Shown: one piece after another, positions 9,339-17,461 of the stretch | Layout of the letters: each line of letters opens with the position of its first letter | How positions within the stretch are numbered: position 1 is the stretch's first letter | NCBI RefSeq assembly: GCF_034676725.1 | Contig: NZ_JAUCBR010000004.1 | Location: 62,001 to 126,000 of the forward strand | Origin: Denitromonas sp. | GTDB lineage: Bacteria; Pseudomonadota; Gammaproteobacteria; Burkholderiales; Rhodocyclaceae | Length of the DNA: 64,000 bases | Direction: 5' to 3' | Position numbers and translations under genes: made by a program | Notes under the pieces: model-generated | Databases searched by the model: none | The model's input: only the letters and a program-made list of their open reading frames with translations | What the model was told of the DNA's origin: nothing

Positions 9339-9677
9339 ATGAAAGCCACACTAACACAGACAGCGCTTGATCTCGCCGCCAGGGCGGTGTGCTCGATCGG
9401 CGATTTCCAGGGCGGCACGGTGCACTGCCTGCGCGGCCGGCTGTGGGTCACCGCCGAAGGCCATGCCCAGGATGTCTGGCTCACCCCGGGCACGACGCTC
9501 ACCCTGCCCGACCCCGGCAAAGTCGTGATCCAGGCCGATGCGGACAGCACGCTCGCGCTCATCGCCGCCCCGCGGCGCCAGCCTGTGGCCGCAGTGCTGA
9601 GGCAGTTGCGGCAGCTGTGGCAACGGCACCGGCCGGCGGCGGGAGTCATCGGGCCGAGGTGCGACATGCGCTGCTAG
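9339..9677 (+). CDS. DUF2917 domain protein
   Basis: 112-residue protein matching the DUF2917 pattern: a cupin-like beta-strand core (CLRGRLWVTAEGHAQDVWL, then PGTTLTLPD) followed by a basic C-terminal tail rich in Gln/Arg. Function is unknown. ATG at 9339 follows a CGGAG-type purine stretch at good spacing. It is divergent from a GcvA-like LysR gene and followed by another, so the three may form a small regulatory unit (inference). Confidence 0.75.
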   Translation: MKATLTQTALDLAARAVCSIGDFQGGTVHCLRGRLWVTAEGHAQDVWLTPGTTLTLPDPGKVVIQADADSTLALIAAPRRQPVAAVLRQLRQLWQRHRPAAGVIGPRCDMRC

Positions 9678-9733
9678 GGGCGGCCCCATCCGCCCTGTCA
9701 CCGCGCTTGTCACGGTGCGCCGGGTCGCGTTAA

Positions 9734-10621
9734 ATGCGTTCGACCATGCTCACCCTGCCCCCACCCCACACCCTCATCGCCTTTGAGGTCGCCGCCCGCC
9801 ACGGCAGCTTCCTGCGCGCCGGCGAAGAGCTGTGCATTACCGCCTCGGCAGTCAGCCATCGCATCAAGGCGCTGGAGGACTGGCTGGGGCAGGCGCTGTT
9901 CCTGCGCATCAACCGCCGCATCGAGCTGACCCGCGCGGGCGAGGCGTATCTGGCGGAAGTGCGCCCAGCGCTGGAACGCATCGAGGCGGCTTCGCGGCAG
10001 CTGCGGCGGCAGGCGGGGCAGACGCTGCGCATCAGCGTGGCGCCGGCCTTCGGCGCCAAGTGGCTGGTGGGGCGGCTGGCCGGCTATCAGCAGGCCCATC
10101 CGGCGCTGGAATTCACGCTGTCGTCGTCCACCCGGCTGGACCCGATGCTCGACGGCACGGCCGACCTCGGCCTGCGCTACGGCCGCCCGCCCTGGCCGGG
10201 GCTGACGGCCTTCAAGCTCAGTGACGAAATCGTGGCGCCGCTGTGCACGCCGGCGCTGGCGGCCACGCTGAACTCGCCGGCCGACCTGGCCCGCGCCCGC
10301 CTGCTGCGCCACCCGCTGCTGCACTGGCAACCCTGGTTTGCCGCGGCGGGCCTGGATTGGGCGGAGCCGGACAGCGGGCCGGAGTTCGATGACGCAATGA
10401 TGATGCTCGAAGCCGCCGCGGCAGGCACAGGCGTCGCCCTGAGTGTCGGGCTGCTGGCACGCAGCTATCGGGCGGCTGGCACGCTGGTGGCCCCCTTCGA
10501 GCTCACCGTGCCCGGCCAGGGCTTTTATGCGGTGCTGCCGCCCGCCACGGCAAACCAGGCCTGGATCCGGGACTTCGTGCGCTGGCTGCAGCACGAGGTG
10601 CGTGCGCCCCACGACGCTTGA
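9734..10621 (+). CDS. LysR-family regulator, GcvA type
   Basis: 295-residue regulator (291 if ATG 9746 is used; that start gives the more typical MLTLPPPHTLIAFEVAARHG). The helix-turn-helix includes ITASAVSHRIKALEDWLG. The effector domain retains PAFGAKWLVGRL and ends WIRDFVRWLQHE. Neither start has a convincing ribosome binding site. It is 57 bases after the DUF2917 gene and on the same strand, so it may be co-transcribed with it. Effector and targets unknown. Confidence 0.9.
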   Translation: MRSTMLTLPPPHTLIAFEVAARHGSFLRAGEELCITASAVSHRIKALEDWLGQALFLRINRRIELTRAGEAYLAEVRPALERIEAASRQLRRQAGQTLRISVAPAFGAKWLVGRLAGYQQAHPALEFTLSSSTRLDPMLDGTADLGLRYGRPPWPGLTAFKLSDEIVAPLCTPALAATLNSPADLARARLLRHPLLHWQPWFAAAGLDWAEPDSGPEFDDAMMMLEAAAAGTGVALSVGLLARSYRAAGTLVAPFELTVPGQGFYAVLPPATANQAWIRDFVRWLQHEVRAPHDA

Positions 10622-10708
10622 CGCGCAGATTTCCTGCGCTGGATCAGAGCGCCGCACCGGCGCTCTTGGCACACTGCGCGCTGTTTTCCACTGCATCGGA
10701 GATTTTTC

Positions 10709-11173
10709 ATGCGTTTGCTGTTCGCTGCCCTCGCCCTGGCCGTCCCCCTGACCGCTGCCGCCGCGCCGGTGGCCTGCCCGGACGCCACCACCGTCAAGCA
10801 GGTCAACGCCTGCCCGTCGATGGAAGAACTGAAATACACCTTCGACGGCTACTGCGGTGACAACGCCCGCCTCTACAACCCCACCGACACCACCTGCGAG
10901 AGCTTCGAGAACTACCGCAAGCTGAAGGACATTGCGCTGTGGGAGTCGGCTGACGGCGAGTTTGCCAACTACCTGTCCTGCGACATGGCGGCCAGCGCGA
11001 TGGCCGAGGCCCGGCCGGTGAAGATCAGCGTCAGCCAGAAGAAAGGGCTCACGCTGCTGCGCTGCGACTACTCCAACGGCACCTATTTCGTGCACCGCAC
11101 CCGCGCCACCTGCACCGTGCCGGCCGAGGGCGCCTGCCCGGCCGACGGGCCGTGCGTGGCGCAGTGCGAGTAA
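10709..11173 (+). CDS. small Cys-rich secreted protein of unknown function
   Basis: 154 residues with a clear Sec signal peptide (MRLLFAALALAVPLTAAAAP, probable cleavage near AAA-AP). The mature part has ten cysteines spread along its length, an even number that suggests disulfides in the periplasm or outside the cell. I do not recognise a family. GGAGA precedes the ATG at good spacing, which supports a real gene. Its TAA stop is immediately followed, with no spacer, by the TGA of the convergent MscS gene. Confidence 0.75.
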   Translation: MRLLFAALALAVPLTAAAAPVACPDATTVKQVNACPSMEELKYTFDGYCGDNARLYNPTDTTCESFENYRKLKDIALWESADGEFANYLSCDMAASAMAEARPVKISVSQKKGLTLLRCDYSNGTYFVHRTRATCTVPAEGACPADGPCVAQCE

Positions 11174-12037
11174 TCAGCGCGCGCGCTCCGCTGGCGGCGT
11201 CGGGACAAAGCGCCCGGCCGCCACGGCACTGAGAAAGGCGCTACTCAGCCCGACCTCCAGCGCCTGCGCCCGCGCGGCGGGGCAGAACAACTGCACCTGG
11301 AAGCTCACCAGCGCACCGTCGGTCGTACCGACATGAACCACCGGCGCGGGCCCCTGCACGTCGGCCGACAGCGCACGGTCGACCGCCAGGCTGACCTGGC
11401 GGGCCTCGTCGGCAAAGTCGGCGCAGGCGGCGGCCGTTTCCGTCTGCCACCAGGCCAGCGCCGCGCACACATCCAGTCCGGCCTCGACGGTCACCACGAA
11501 GGGGTGCTGCACATAGTGGCGCCCCAGCCGTTCATTGCGCACCGGGTGGGTGAGGAACAGGCTGTTGGGCATCACGATGACATTGCCGGTATAGCCATGC
11601 CCCTTCTTCGGCGATGAAAGCTCGAGCACGGTGGTCGACAGCAGGTTGTAGTCGCTGACTTCGCCGCGCACGCCATTGACCTCGATCCAGTCGCCCACCG
11701 AATACAAGCCCGCGCCGGTGCGCAGCATGAAACCGCTCACGCACATGATCAGTTCCTTGGTGGCCAGCACCACGGCAACGGTCACCGCGGTGAGCGACAG
11801 CATGATGTTCTGCAGGTGGCCCAGCCACAGCAGCAGCAGCGCCACCGCCATGCCCAGGTTGAAGGCGCTGCGGGCGTAGAACACCCGCCGTCGGCGCGAC
11901 GCGTCGAGCACGCCGGCGTCGCCGCGGACATAGCGCGTGACCAGCCGCCGGCCGATCACGAAGATCACCACCAACACCAGCGTCGCCACCACCCGCGGCA
12001 GCCACTGGTCTTCGCTGAAATAGTCCTGCAGGTTCAT
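11174..12037 (-). CDS. MscS-family mechanosensitive channel
   Basis: Small-conductance mechanosensitive channel-type protein of 287 residues. Membrane helices are seen at about 13-30 (VVATLVLVVIFVIG), 60-80 and 85-105; the pore-lining region AVTVAVVLATKELIMCVSG is followed by a beta domain starting YSVGDWIEVNGVRGEV, the standard MscS hallmark, then the cytoplasmic alpha/beta domain. ATG at 12037 is preferred; a TTG at 12064 would add nine residues. Its role is probably release of pressure on osmotic downshift. Convergent with the Cys-rich secreted protein gene. Confidence 0.9.
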   Translation of the reverse strand: MNLQDYFSEDQWLPRVVATLVLVVIFVIGRRLVTRYVRGDAGVLDASRRRRVFYARSAFNLGMAVALLLLWLGHLQNIMLSLTAVTVAVVLATKELIMCVSGFMLRTGAGLYSVGDWIEVNGVRGEVSDYNLLSTTVLELSSPKKGHGYTGNVIVMPNSLFLTHPVRNERLGRHYVQHPFVVTVEAGLDVCAALAWWQTETAAACADFADEARQVSLAVDRALSADVQGPAPVVHVGTTDGALVSFQVQLFCPAARAQALEVGLSSAFLSAVAAGRFVPTPPAERAR

Positions 12038-12047
12038 TCGTCTGTTT

Positions 12048-12145
12048 GCGCCGGGCAAAGCCAAGAGGATACCGCGACGGCGCCAGGGCAGCCGCTGCAG
12101 CGCAGCATTCCGGGTTCACCCGACTAGTCAGCGCCGGGCAAAGCC
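12048..12145. repeat. 15-bp direct repeat upstream of pyc
   Basis: GCGCCGGGCAAAGCC occurs at 12048-12062 and again at 12131-12145, 83 bases apart, in the 257-bp gap between the MscS and pyc starts. The first copy overlaps the upstream flank of the MscS gene. The rest of the gap shows no gene. It could be a chance duplication or a regulatory pair. Confidence 0.4.
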
Positions 12146-12294
12146 GTGATGATGGCAGCAACAACAGCCGCCATTGCCGAACAAAACCAGGCCAAAAGTC
12201 GCGAGCAGATCTCATCGGACGACATCTGCCCTGAACGTCTCACCTGCCGAAACGGCGGCCAGCCACTCCCCACAGTCTCTTCAGGACCCGCCCC

Positions 12295-15200
12295 ATGAAT
12301 CCCATCAAGAGTCTCCTCGTCGCCAACCGATCCGAGATCGCCATCCGCGTGTTCCGCGCCGCCAGCGAGATGAACATCCGCACCGTGGCCATCTACTCCA
12401 AGGAAGACCGCCTCGCCCTGCACCGCTTCAAGGCCGACGAGGCCTACCTGGTGGGCGAAGGCAAGGGGCCGATCGCCGCCTACCTGGACATCGCCGACAT
12501 CATCCGCATCGCCAAGGAAGCGGGCGTGGACGCCATCCACCCCGGCTATGGCCTGCTCTCCGAGAACCCGGACTTTGCCGAGGCCTGTGCGGCCGCAGGC
12601 ATCCGCTTCATCGGCCCGAGCCCCACGGCCATGCGCGAACTGGGCAACAAGGTGGCCGCCCGGGCGCTGGCCGAGCGCGCCGGCGTGCCGGTGGTGCCGG
12701 CCACCGGCGCCCTGCCCGCCGATCTTGACGCCTGCAAGGCGCAGGCCGCGGCGGTCGGCTATCCGCTGATGCTCAAGGCCAGCTGGGGCGGTGGTGGCCG
12801 CGGCATGCGGGTGGTCGAGACCGAGGCCGACCTGGCCGGCGCGCTCGAAGTGGCGCGCCGCGAGGCGGCCAGCGCCTTCGGCAACGACGAGGTGTACCTC
12901 GAAAAACTCGTGCGCCGCGCCCGCCATGTGGAAGTGCAGGTCCTCGGCGACACCCACGGCAACCTGGTGCACCTCTTTGAGCGCGATTGCTCGGTGCAGC
13001 GGCGCAACCAGAAGGTGGTCGAGCGTGCGCCCGCGCCCTATCTCGACGAAGCCACCCGCAGCGAACTGTGCGCCTCCGCCCTGCGTCTGGCGCGTGAAGT
13101 CGGCTACAGCCATGCCGGCACGGTCGAGTTCCTCATGGACGCCGACACCGGCGCCTTCTACTTCATCGAGGTGAACCCGCGCATCCAGGTGGAGCACACC
13201 GTCACCGAGCAGGTCACCGGCATCGACATCGTCAAGGCGCAGATCCGCGTCACCGAGGGCGCGCGCATCGGCGAGGAAGGCAGCATCGTGCCGCCGCAAT
13301 CGCAGATCCGCCTCAACGGCCACGCCCTGCAGTGCCGCGTCACCACCGAAGACCCGGAGAACGGCTTCGCCCCCGACTACGGCAAGCTCACCGCCTACCG
13401 CAGCGCCTCGGGCATGGGCGTGCGCCTGGACGGCGGCACGGCCTACGCCGGCGCGGTGATCACCCCCTACTACGACTCGCTGCTGGTCAAGGTCACCGCC
13501 TGGGACAACACCGCCGCCGAAGCAGCCCGCCGCATGGACCGCGCCCTGCGCGAGTTCCGCATCCGCGGGGTGACCACCAACCTGGCCTTCCTCGAAAACG
13601 TGATCGCCCACCCGCAGTTCATCTCGGGCGAGTGCATCACCCGCTTCATCGACGACACGCCCGAGCTGTTCGCGTTCACCCCGCGCCGCGACCGCGCCAC
13701 CCGCCTGCTCAACTTCCTCGGCGAGGTGACCGTGAACGGCAACCCCGAGATGAAGGGCCGCACCGCCCCGCTCGGCCCGCTGGCCGCCCCGATCCTGCCC
13801 AAAGTGGACCTCACCACCGCGCCGCCGGCCGGCTCGCGCGACCGCCTCAAGGCCATGGGCGCCGACGCCTTTGCCCGCTGGATGCGCGAAACGCCGCAGG
13901 TGCTGCTCACCGACACTAGCATGCGCGACGCCCACCAGTCGCTCTTCGCCACCCGCATGCGCACCCGCGACATGGTCGCCGTGGCCCCGCACTACGCCCG
14001 CCTCGCCCCCGAACTGTTCTCCATGGAATGCTGGGGCGGCGCGACCTTTGACGTGGCCCTGCGCTTCCTCAAGGAAGACCCGTGGACCCGCCTGGCCGAG
14101 CTGCGCCAGGCCATGCCCAACCTGCTGCTGCAGATGCTGCTGCGCGCCTCCAACGCCGTGGGCTACACCAACTACCCCGACAACGTGGTGCGCCAGTTCG
14201 TGCAGCGCGCCGCGGCCGGCCGCGATGGCGAAGGTGGCATCGACCTGTTCCGCGTGTTCGACTCGCTCAACTGGGTGGACAACATGCGCGTGGCCATCGA
14301 CGCGGTGCGCGAGACCGGCGCGCTGTGCGAGGCGGCCATCTGCTACACCGGCGACCTCTTCGACAGCGCGCGCTCCAAGTACAACCTGCAGTACTACGTA
14401 AAGATGGCCAAGGACCTGGAAAAGGCCGGCGCGCAGATCCTCGCCATCAAGGACATGGCCGGCGTGTGCCGCCCGCGCGCGGCCAGCGCGCTGGTCAAGG
14501 CGCTGCGCGACGAGGTCGGCCTGCCCATCCACTTCCACACCCATGACACCAGCGGCATCGCCGCCGCCAGCGTGCTGGCCGCGGTCGATGCCGGCGTGGA
14601 TGCCGTCGACGGCGCGCTCGACGCCCTCTCCGGCCTCACCGCCCAGCCCAACCTCGGCTCCATCGCCGCCGCCCTGCAAGGCCACGACCGCGACCCCGGC
14701 GTGAACCTGGCCAACCTGCAGAAGCTCTCGCGCTACTGGGAAGGCGTGCGCCGCCAATACCAGCCCTTCGAGGCCGACATCCGCTCGGGCACCTCGGACG
14801 TCTACCTGCACGAGATGCCGGGCGGGCAGTACACCAACCTGCGCGAACAGGCCCGCGCCGTGGGCATCGACCACCACTGGCCGGAAGTCGCCCAGGCCTA
14901 CGCCGAGGTGAACCTGCTGTTCGGCGACATCGTCAAGGTCACCCCCACCTCCAAGGTGGTCGGCGACATGGCCCTGTTCATGGTCACCAACGGGCTGAGC
15001 ACCGCCGACGTGATGGACCCGGCACGCGAGATCGCCTTCCCCGAATCGGTCGTGCAGCTCATGCGCGGCGAGCTGGGCTACCCCGCCGACGGCTTCCCCG
15101 CAGCGCTGCAAGCCAAGGTGCTCGCCGGCGAGAAGCCGCTCGTCGGCCGCGCCGGCGACCACCTGCCGCCGGTCGACCTCGACGCCGCCCGCGCCGAACT

Positions 15201-15753
15201 GGCCAAGCTGCTCGAGCGCGACGCCTCGGACGCCGAACTGGCCTCCTCGCTGATGTACCCCAAGGTCTTCCGCGACTACGCCACGCATGAAGCCACCTAT
15301 GGCGACGTCTCCGTGCTGCCCACCCCGGCCTTCTTCTACGGCCTGGCCGATGGCGAGGAGATCGTGGTCGACATCGACCGCGGCAAGCGCCTGGTCGTGC
15401 GCCTGCTCGGCCGCGCCGAGAGTGAAGACGGCCACATGAAGCTGTTCTTCGAGCTCAACGGCCAGCCGCGCCTGATCAAGGTGCCCATCGCGGGCGTCGC
15501 CAACACCAGCGAACGCCCCAAGGCTCAGGACGGCAACCCCGACCAGGTCGGCGCGCCCATGCCCGGCGTGATCGGCAGCGTCGGCGCCCGCGAAGGCCAG
15601 CATGTGAATCGTGGCGACACGTTGATGACGCTCGAAGCCATGAAGATGGAGCTGGCCATCAAGGCCGAGCGCGACGGCACCGTCGGCGCCATCCACGTCA
15701 AGCCGGGTACCCAAGTCAGCGCCAAGGACCTGCTGCTGGCATTCAAGGCCTGA
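12295..15753 (+). CDS. pyc: pyruvate carboxylase, single-chain
   Basis: Biotin enzyme that carboxylates pyruvate to oxaloacetate (anaplerosis). 1152 residues, the usual length of the single-chain form. Domain order: biotin carboxylase (1-455, including KASWGGGGRGMRVV as ATP grasp loop and EVNPRIQVEHTVTE), carboxyltransferase (about 530-800, starting near DTSMRDAHQSLFATR), PYC/OADA domain, and a C-terminal biotinyl domain with EAMKMEL, biotin-accepting lysine at 1117. AGGAC lies just before the ATG. It is transcribed alone and followed by a strong terminator. Having this gene implies growth on C3 compounds; glpK-glpD nearby would feed into the same node. Confidence 0.97.
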   Translation: MNPIKSLLVANRSEIAIRVFRAASEMNIRTVAIYSKEDRLALHRFKADEAYLVGEGKGPIAAYLDIADIIRIAKEAGVDAIHPGYGLLSENPDFAEACAAAGIRFIGPSPTAMRELGNKVAARALAERAGVPVVPATGALPADLDACKAQAAAVGYPLMLKASWGGGGRGMRVVETEADLAGALEVARREAASAFGNDEVYLEKLVRRARHVEVQVLGDTHGNLVHLFERDCSVQRRNQKVVERAPAPYLDEATRSELCASALRLAREVGYSHAGTVEFLMDADTGAFYFIEVNPRIQVEHTVTEQVTGIDIVKAQIRVTEGARIGEEGSIVPPQSQIRLNGHALQCRVTTEDPENGFAPDYGKLTAYRSASGMGVRLDGGTAYAGAVITPYYDSLLVKVTAWDNTAAEAARRMDRALREFRIRGVTTNLAFLENVIAHPQFISGECITRFIDDTPELFAFTPRRDRATRLLNFLGEVTVNGNPEMKGRTAPLGPLAAPILPKVDLTTAPPAGSRDRLKAMGADAFARWMRETPQVLLTDTSMRDAHQSLFATRMRTRDMVAVAPHYARLAPELFSMECWGGATFDVALRFLKEDPWTRLAELRQAMPNLLLQMLLRASNAVGYTNYPDNVVRQFVQRAAAGRDGEGGIDLFRVFDSLNWVDNMRVAIDAVRETGALCEAAICYTGDLFDSARSKYNLQYYVKMAKDLEKAGAQILAIKDMAGVCRPRAASALVKALRDEVGLPIHFHTHDTSGIAAASVLAAVDAGVDAVDGALDALSGLTAQPNLGSIAAALQGHDRDPGVNLANLQKLSRYWEGVRRQYQPFEADIRSGTSDVYLHEMPGGQYTNLREQARAVGIDHHWPEVAQAYAEVNLLFGDIVKVTPTSKVVGDMALFMVTNGLSTADVMDPAREIAFPESVVQLMRGELGYPADGFPAALQAKVLAGEKPLVGRAGDHLPPVDLDAARAELAKLLERDASDAELASSLMYPKVFRDYATHEATYGDVSVLPTPAFFYGLADGEEIVVDIDRGKRLVVRLLGRAESEDGHMKLFFELNGQPRLIKVPIAGVANTSERPKAQDGNPDQVGAPMPGVIGSVGAREGQHVNRGDTLMTLEAMKMELAIKAERDGTVGAIHVKPGTQVSAKDLLLAFKA

Positions 15754-15770
15754 CACCGGCCGCTTCAGGA

Positions 15771-15803
15771 CGCCCCGTCGACGCACGCCTGACGGGGCGT
15801 TTG
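15771..15803 (+). terminator. Rho-independent terminator of pyc
   Basis: A perfect 9-bp GC-rich stem (CGCCCCGTC at 15771-15779 with GACGGGGCG at 15791-15799), an 11-base loop and a short TTT tail. It starts 18 bases after the pyc stop and also separates pyc from convergent napH. Confidence 0.8.
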
Positions 15804-15808
15804 GCCAT

Positions 15809-16672
15809 TCAACGCGGCGGTGTCTCCGCGGCACTCGGGGCGACAAGCCTCACGCCCCGCCGCGGCCCGAACGCAAACACCGCCTCGTCGCACACATCGA
15901 TACACCGTCCGCAGTTGAGGCAATCGCCGCCGAGGATGACCGGCGAGGCCCCGGGGTTCGCCGGTTTGAGCGCCGGCGCGATCACCTGCGGCTCGGGACA
16001 AATGCGAAAGCAGCCGCCACAATCGGTGCATTGCGCCCGCCGCGCGGCGTTGACCCGCAACACCGACACCTTGCCAAGCAAACCGTAGAACGCACCGACC
16101 GGGCACACATGGCCACACCAACCGTGGCCGCTCACCAGCAGATCGAACGCAAACACCGCCACCACCAGGCTCCAGCCCGCGCCAACCCCGAAGACAATGC
16201 CCCGCTGCAACAGGGTGATCGGGTTGAGCAGCTCCCACACCAGGGCGCCCGTTACCCACGACGCCACAACGATCGCCCCCAGCAGCACCCACCGCGTCTG
16301 CCGCCGCATCGGCCAGCCGCGGCCAAGGCCCATCGCCCGTCGCAGTCCGGCGGCCAGGTCGGTGACCAGGTTGAGCGGACACACCCAGGCGCAATAACTT
16401 CGCCCCCCCAACACCGCGTAGGCCAGCAGCACCAGCGCCGCGCCCGACAGCGCCGCGATGTGCGCGCCATGGCCGGCCACCAGCGCCTGCAGCAGCACCA
16501 GCGGATCGGTCAGCGGGACCGTCTCGAGCACCACGCTTGAGGCCAGATTGCCGCGCAGCAACCACAGCCCGAACCATGGCCCGGCCAGAAACGCTGCCAG
16601 CAGACCGAGCTGACTCACGCGCCGAAGCAGCAGCCAGCGGTGGCGCAGCAACCAGTGACGACGCGCCATCAC
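15809..16672 (-). CDS. napH: NapH-type quinol dehydrogenase membrane subunit
   Basis: Membrane ferredoxin-type protein of 287 residues that, with NapG, is thought to pass electrons from quinol to the periplasmic nitrate reductase. It has four membrane helices, two Cys motifs at membrane boundaries (CAWVCPLN and CGHVCPVG) and two C-terminal 4Fe-4S motifs (CTDCGGCFRICP and CLNCGRCIDVC). Its GTG start overlaps the napG TGA by four bases, so translation is probably coupled. No napDABC genes are in the window, so the catalytic subunits must be elsewhere or absent. MauN-type function is a less likely alternative. Confidence 0.88.
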   Translation of the reverse strand: MMARRHWLLRHRWLLLRRVSQLGLLAAFLAGPWFGLWLLRGNLASSVVLETVPLTDPLVLLQALVAGHGAHIAALSGAALVLLAYAVLGGRSYCAWVCPLNLVTDLAAGLRRAMGLGRGWPMRRQTRWVLLGAIVVASWVTGALVWELLNPITLLQRGIVFGVGAGWSLVVAVFAFDLLVSGHGWCGHVCPVGAFYGLLGKVSVLRVNAARRAQCTDCGGCFRICPEPQVIAPALKPANPGASPVILGGDCLNCGRCIDVCDEAVFAFGPRRGVRLVAPSAAETPPR

Positions 16673-17341
16673 CCAGCTCGACGCGGCAAGGGACCGAGCC
16701 GATCCTGTCGTGCCAGCGCGAGCGGCAACACCTTGATCGACGCCTCCTCGGTCACGCAGGCTGCTTCACACTTGCCGCAGCCGGTGCAGTGGGCGGCGTT
16801 CACGGTCGGCTCGAAATACACCCGGCCGCCCGCGCTGCGCCGTTCCATGGTGATCGCCGCGTCCTTGACCGGGCAGGCCAGATAGCACGCACCGCACTGC
16901 GCGGTGCCGTTGATGGTGTAGCAGGTGTCCGGCCCGGTCATGCGTGCCAGGCCCATGCGCGCGGCGGTAATGCCCGGCGCCGGTGCAGTGAGCGCATCGG
17001 TCGGGCAGGCGACGGCACAGGGAATGTTCGACACACATCTCGCAGGCGCGCTGGCGGGCGACGAAGTACGGCGTGCCCGGTGTCACGCCATCGCCAAGGC
17101 CGGCCAGATGCAGGATGTCGTAGGGGCAGGCTTGCACACATAAGCCACAGCGCAGGCAGGCGGCCGCGAAATCGGCCTCGGGCAAGGCGCCAGGCGGGCG
17201 CAGCGCCCAGGCCGGCAGGGCCTCGGCCACGCGCGCATTCGCCGCCAGCAGCAGGCCAAGCACGCTGCCCGCGCCGAGCACACCGAGGCTGTCGCCGATG
17301 AACTTCCGCCGCGTCGTCGGGGTGCCGGGTCGCTTCACCAC
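16669..17341 (-). pseudogene. napG: NapG-type ferredoxin, split by a one-base frameshift
   Basis: Periplasmic 4Fe-4S protein paired with NapH. The 5' part (from GTG 17341, with GAGG at 7-base spacing) carries a Tat signal, TRRKFIGDSLGVLG, and CLRCGLCVQACP. The frame then fails within the second cluster: TGT (C) at 17035-17033 is followed by one extra base, after which the minus-strand frame from 17031 continues SNIPCAVACP, then CGACYLACPVKDAAI and CTGCGKCEAACV to the stop at 16669. Dropping one base in the TGTGTG stretch (17036-17031) restores a normal 223-residue NapG with CEMCSNIPCAVACP. All four clusters are otherwise intact, so this is either a very recent mutation or a sequencing/assembly error. 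Confidence 0.88.
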
Positions 17342-17461
17342 CGCGGGGCCTCGGTGGCGTGCAATGCAAGCGCTAGACGGTGGACACGGGTTGCCATGGG
17401 CCGACTATAGAAACGCCCCGCACCGCCCCGCTAGCCCATATCGGCAAGCCGGACGAACGGC

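Noticed and set aside
12124..15846. A 1240-codon open frame on the minus strand covering all of pyc
   Set aside because: GC-rich third positions leave antisense frames free of stops. It has no recognisable domains and pyc on the plus strand is beyond doubt.
16766..17034. Two overlapping short minus-strand genes in the napG locus
   Set aside because: They are the two halves of one frameshifted napG; each alone has an incomplete set of iron-sulfur motifs.
17028..17040. Programmed frameshifting in napG
   Set aside because: There is no slippery heptamer, internal ribosome binding site or downstream structure near the shift, and the family is normally one frame.
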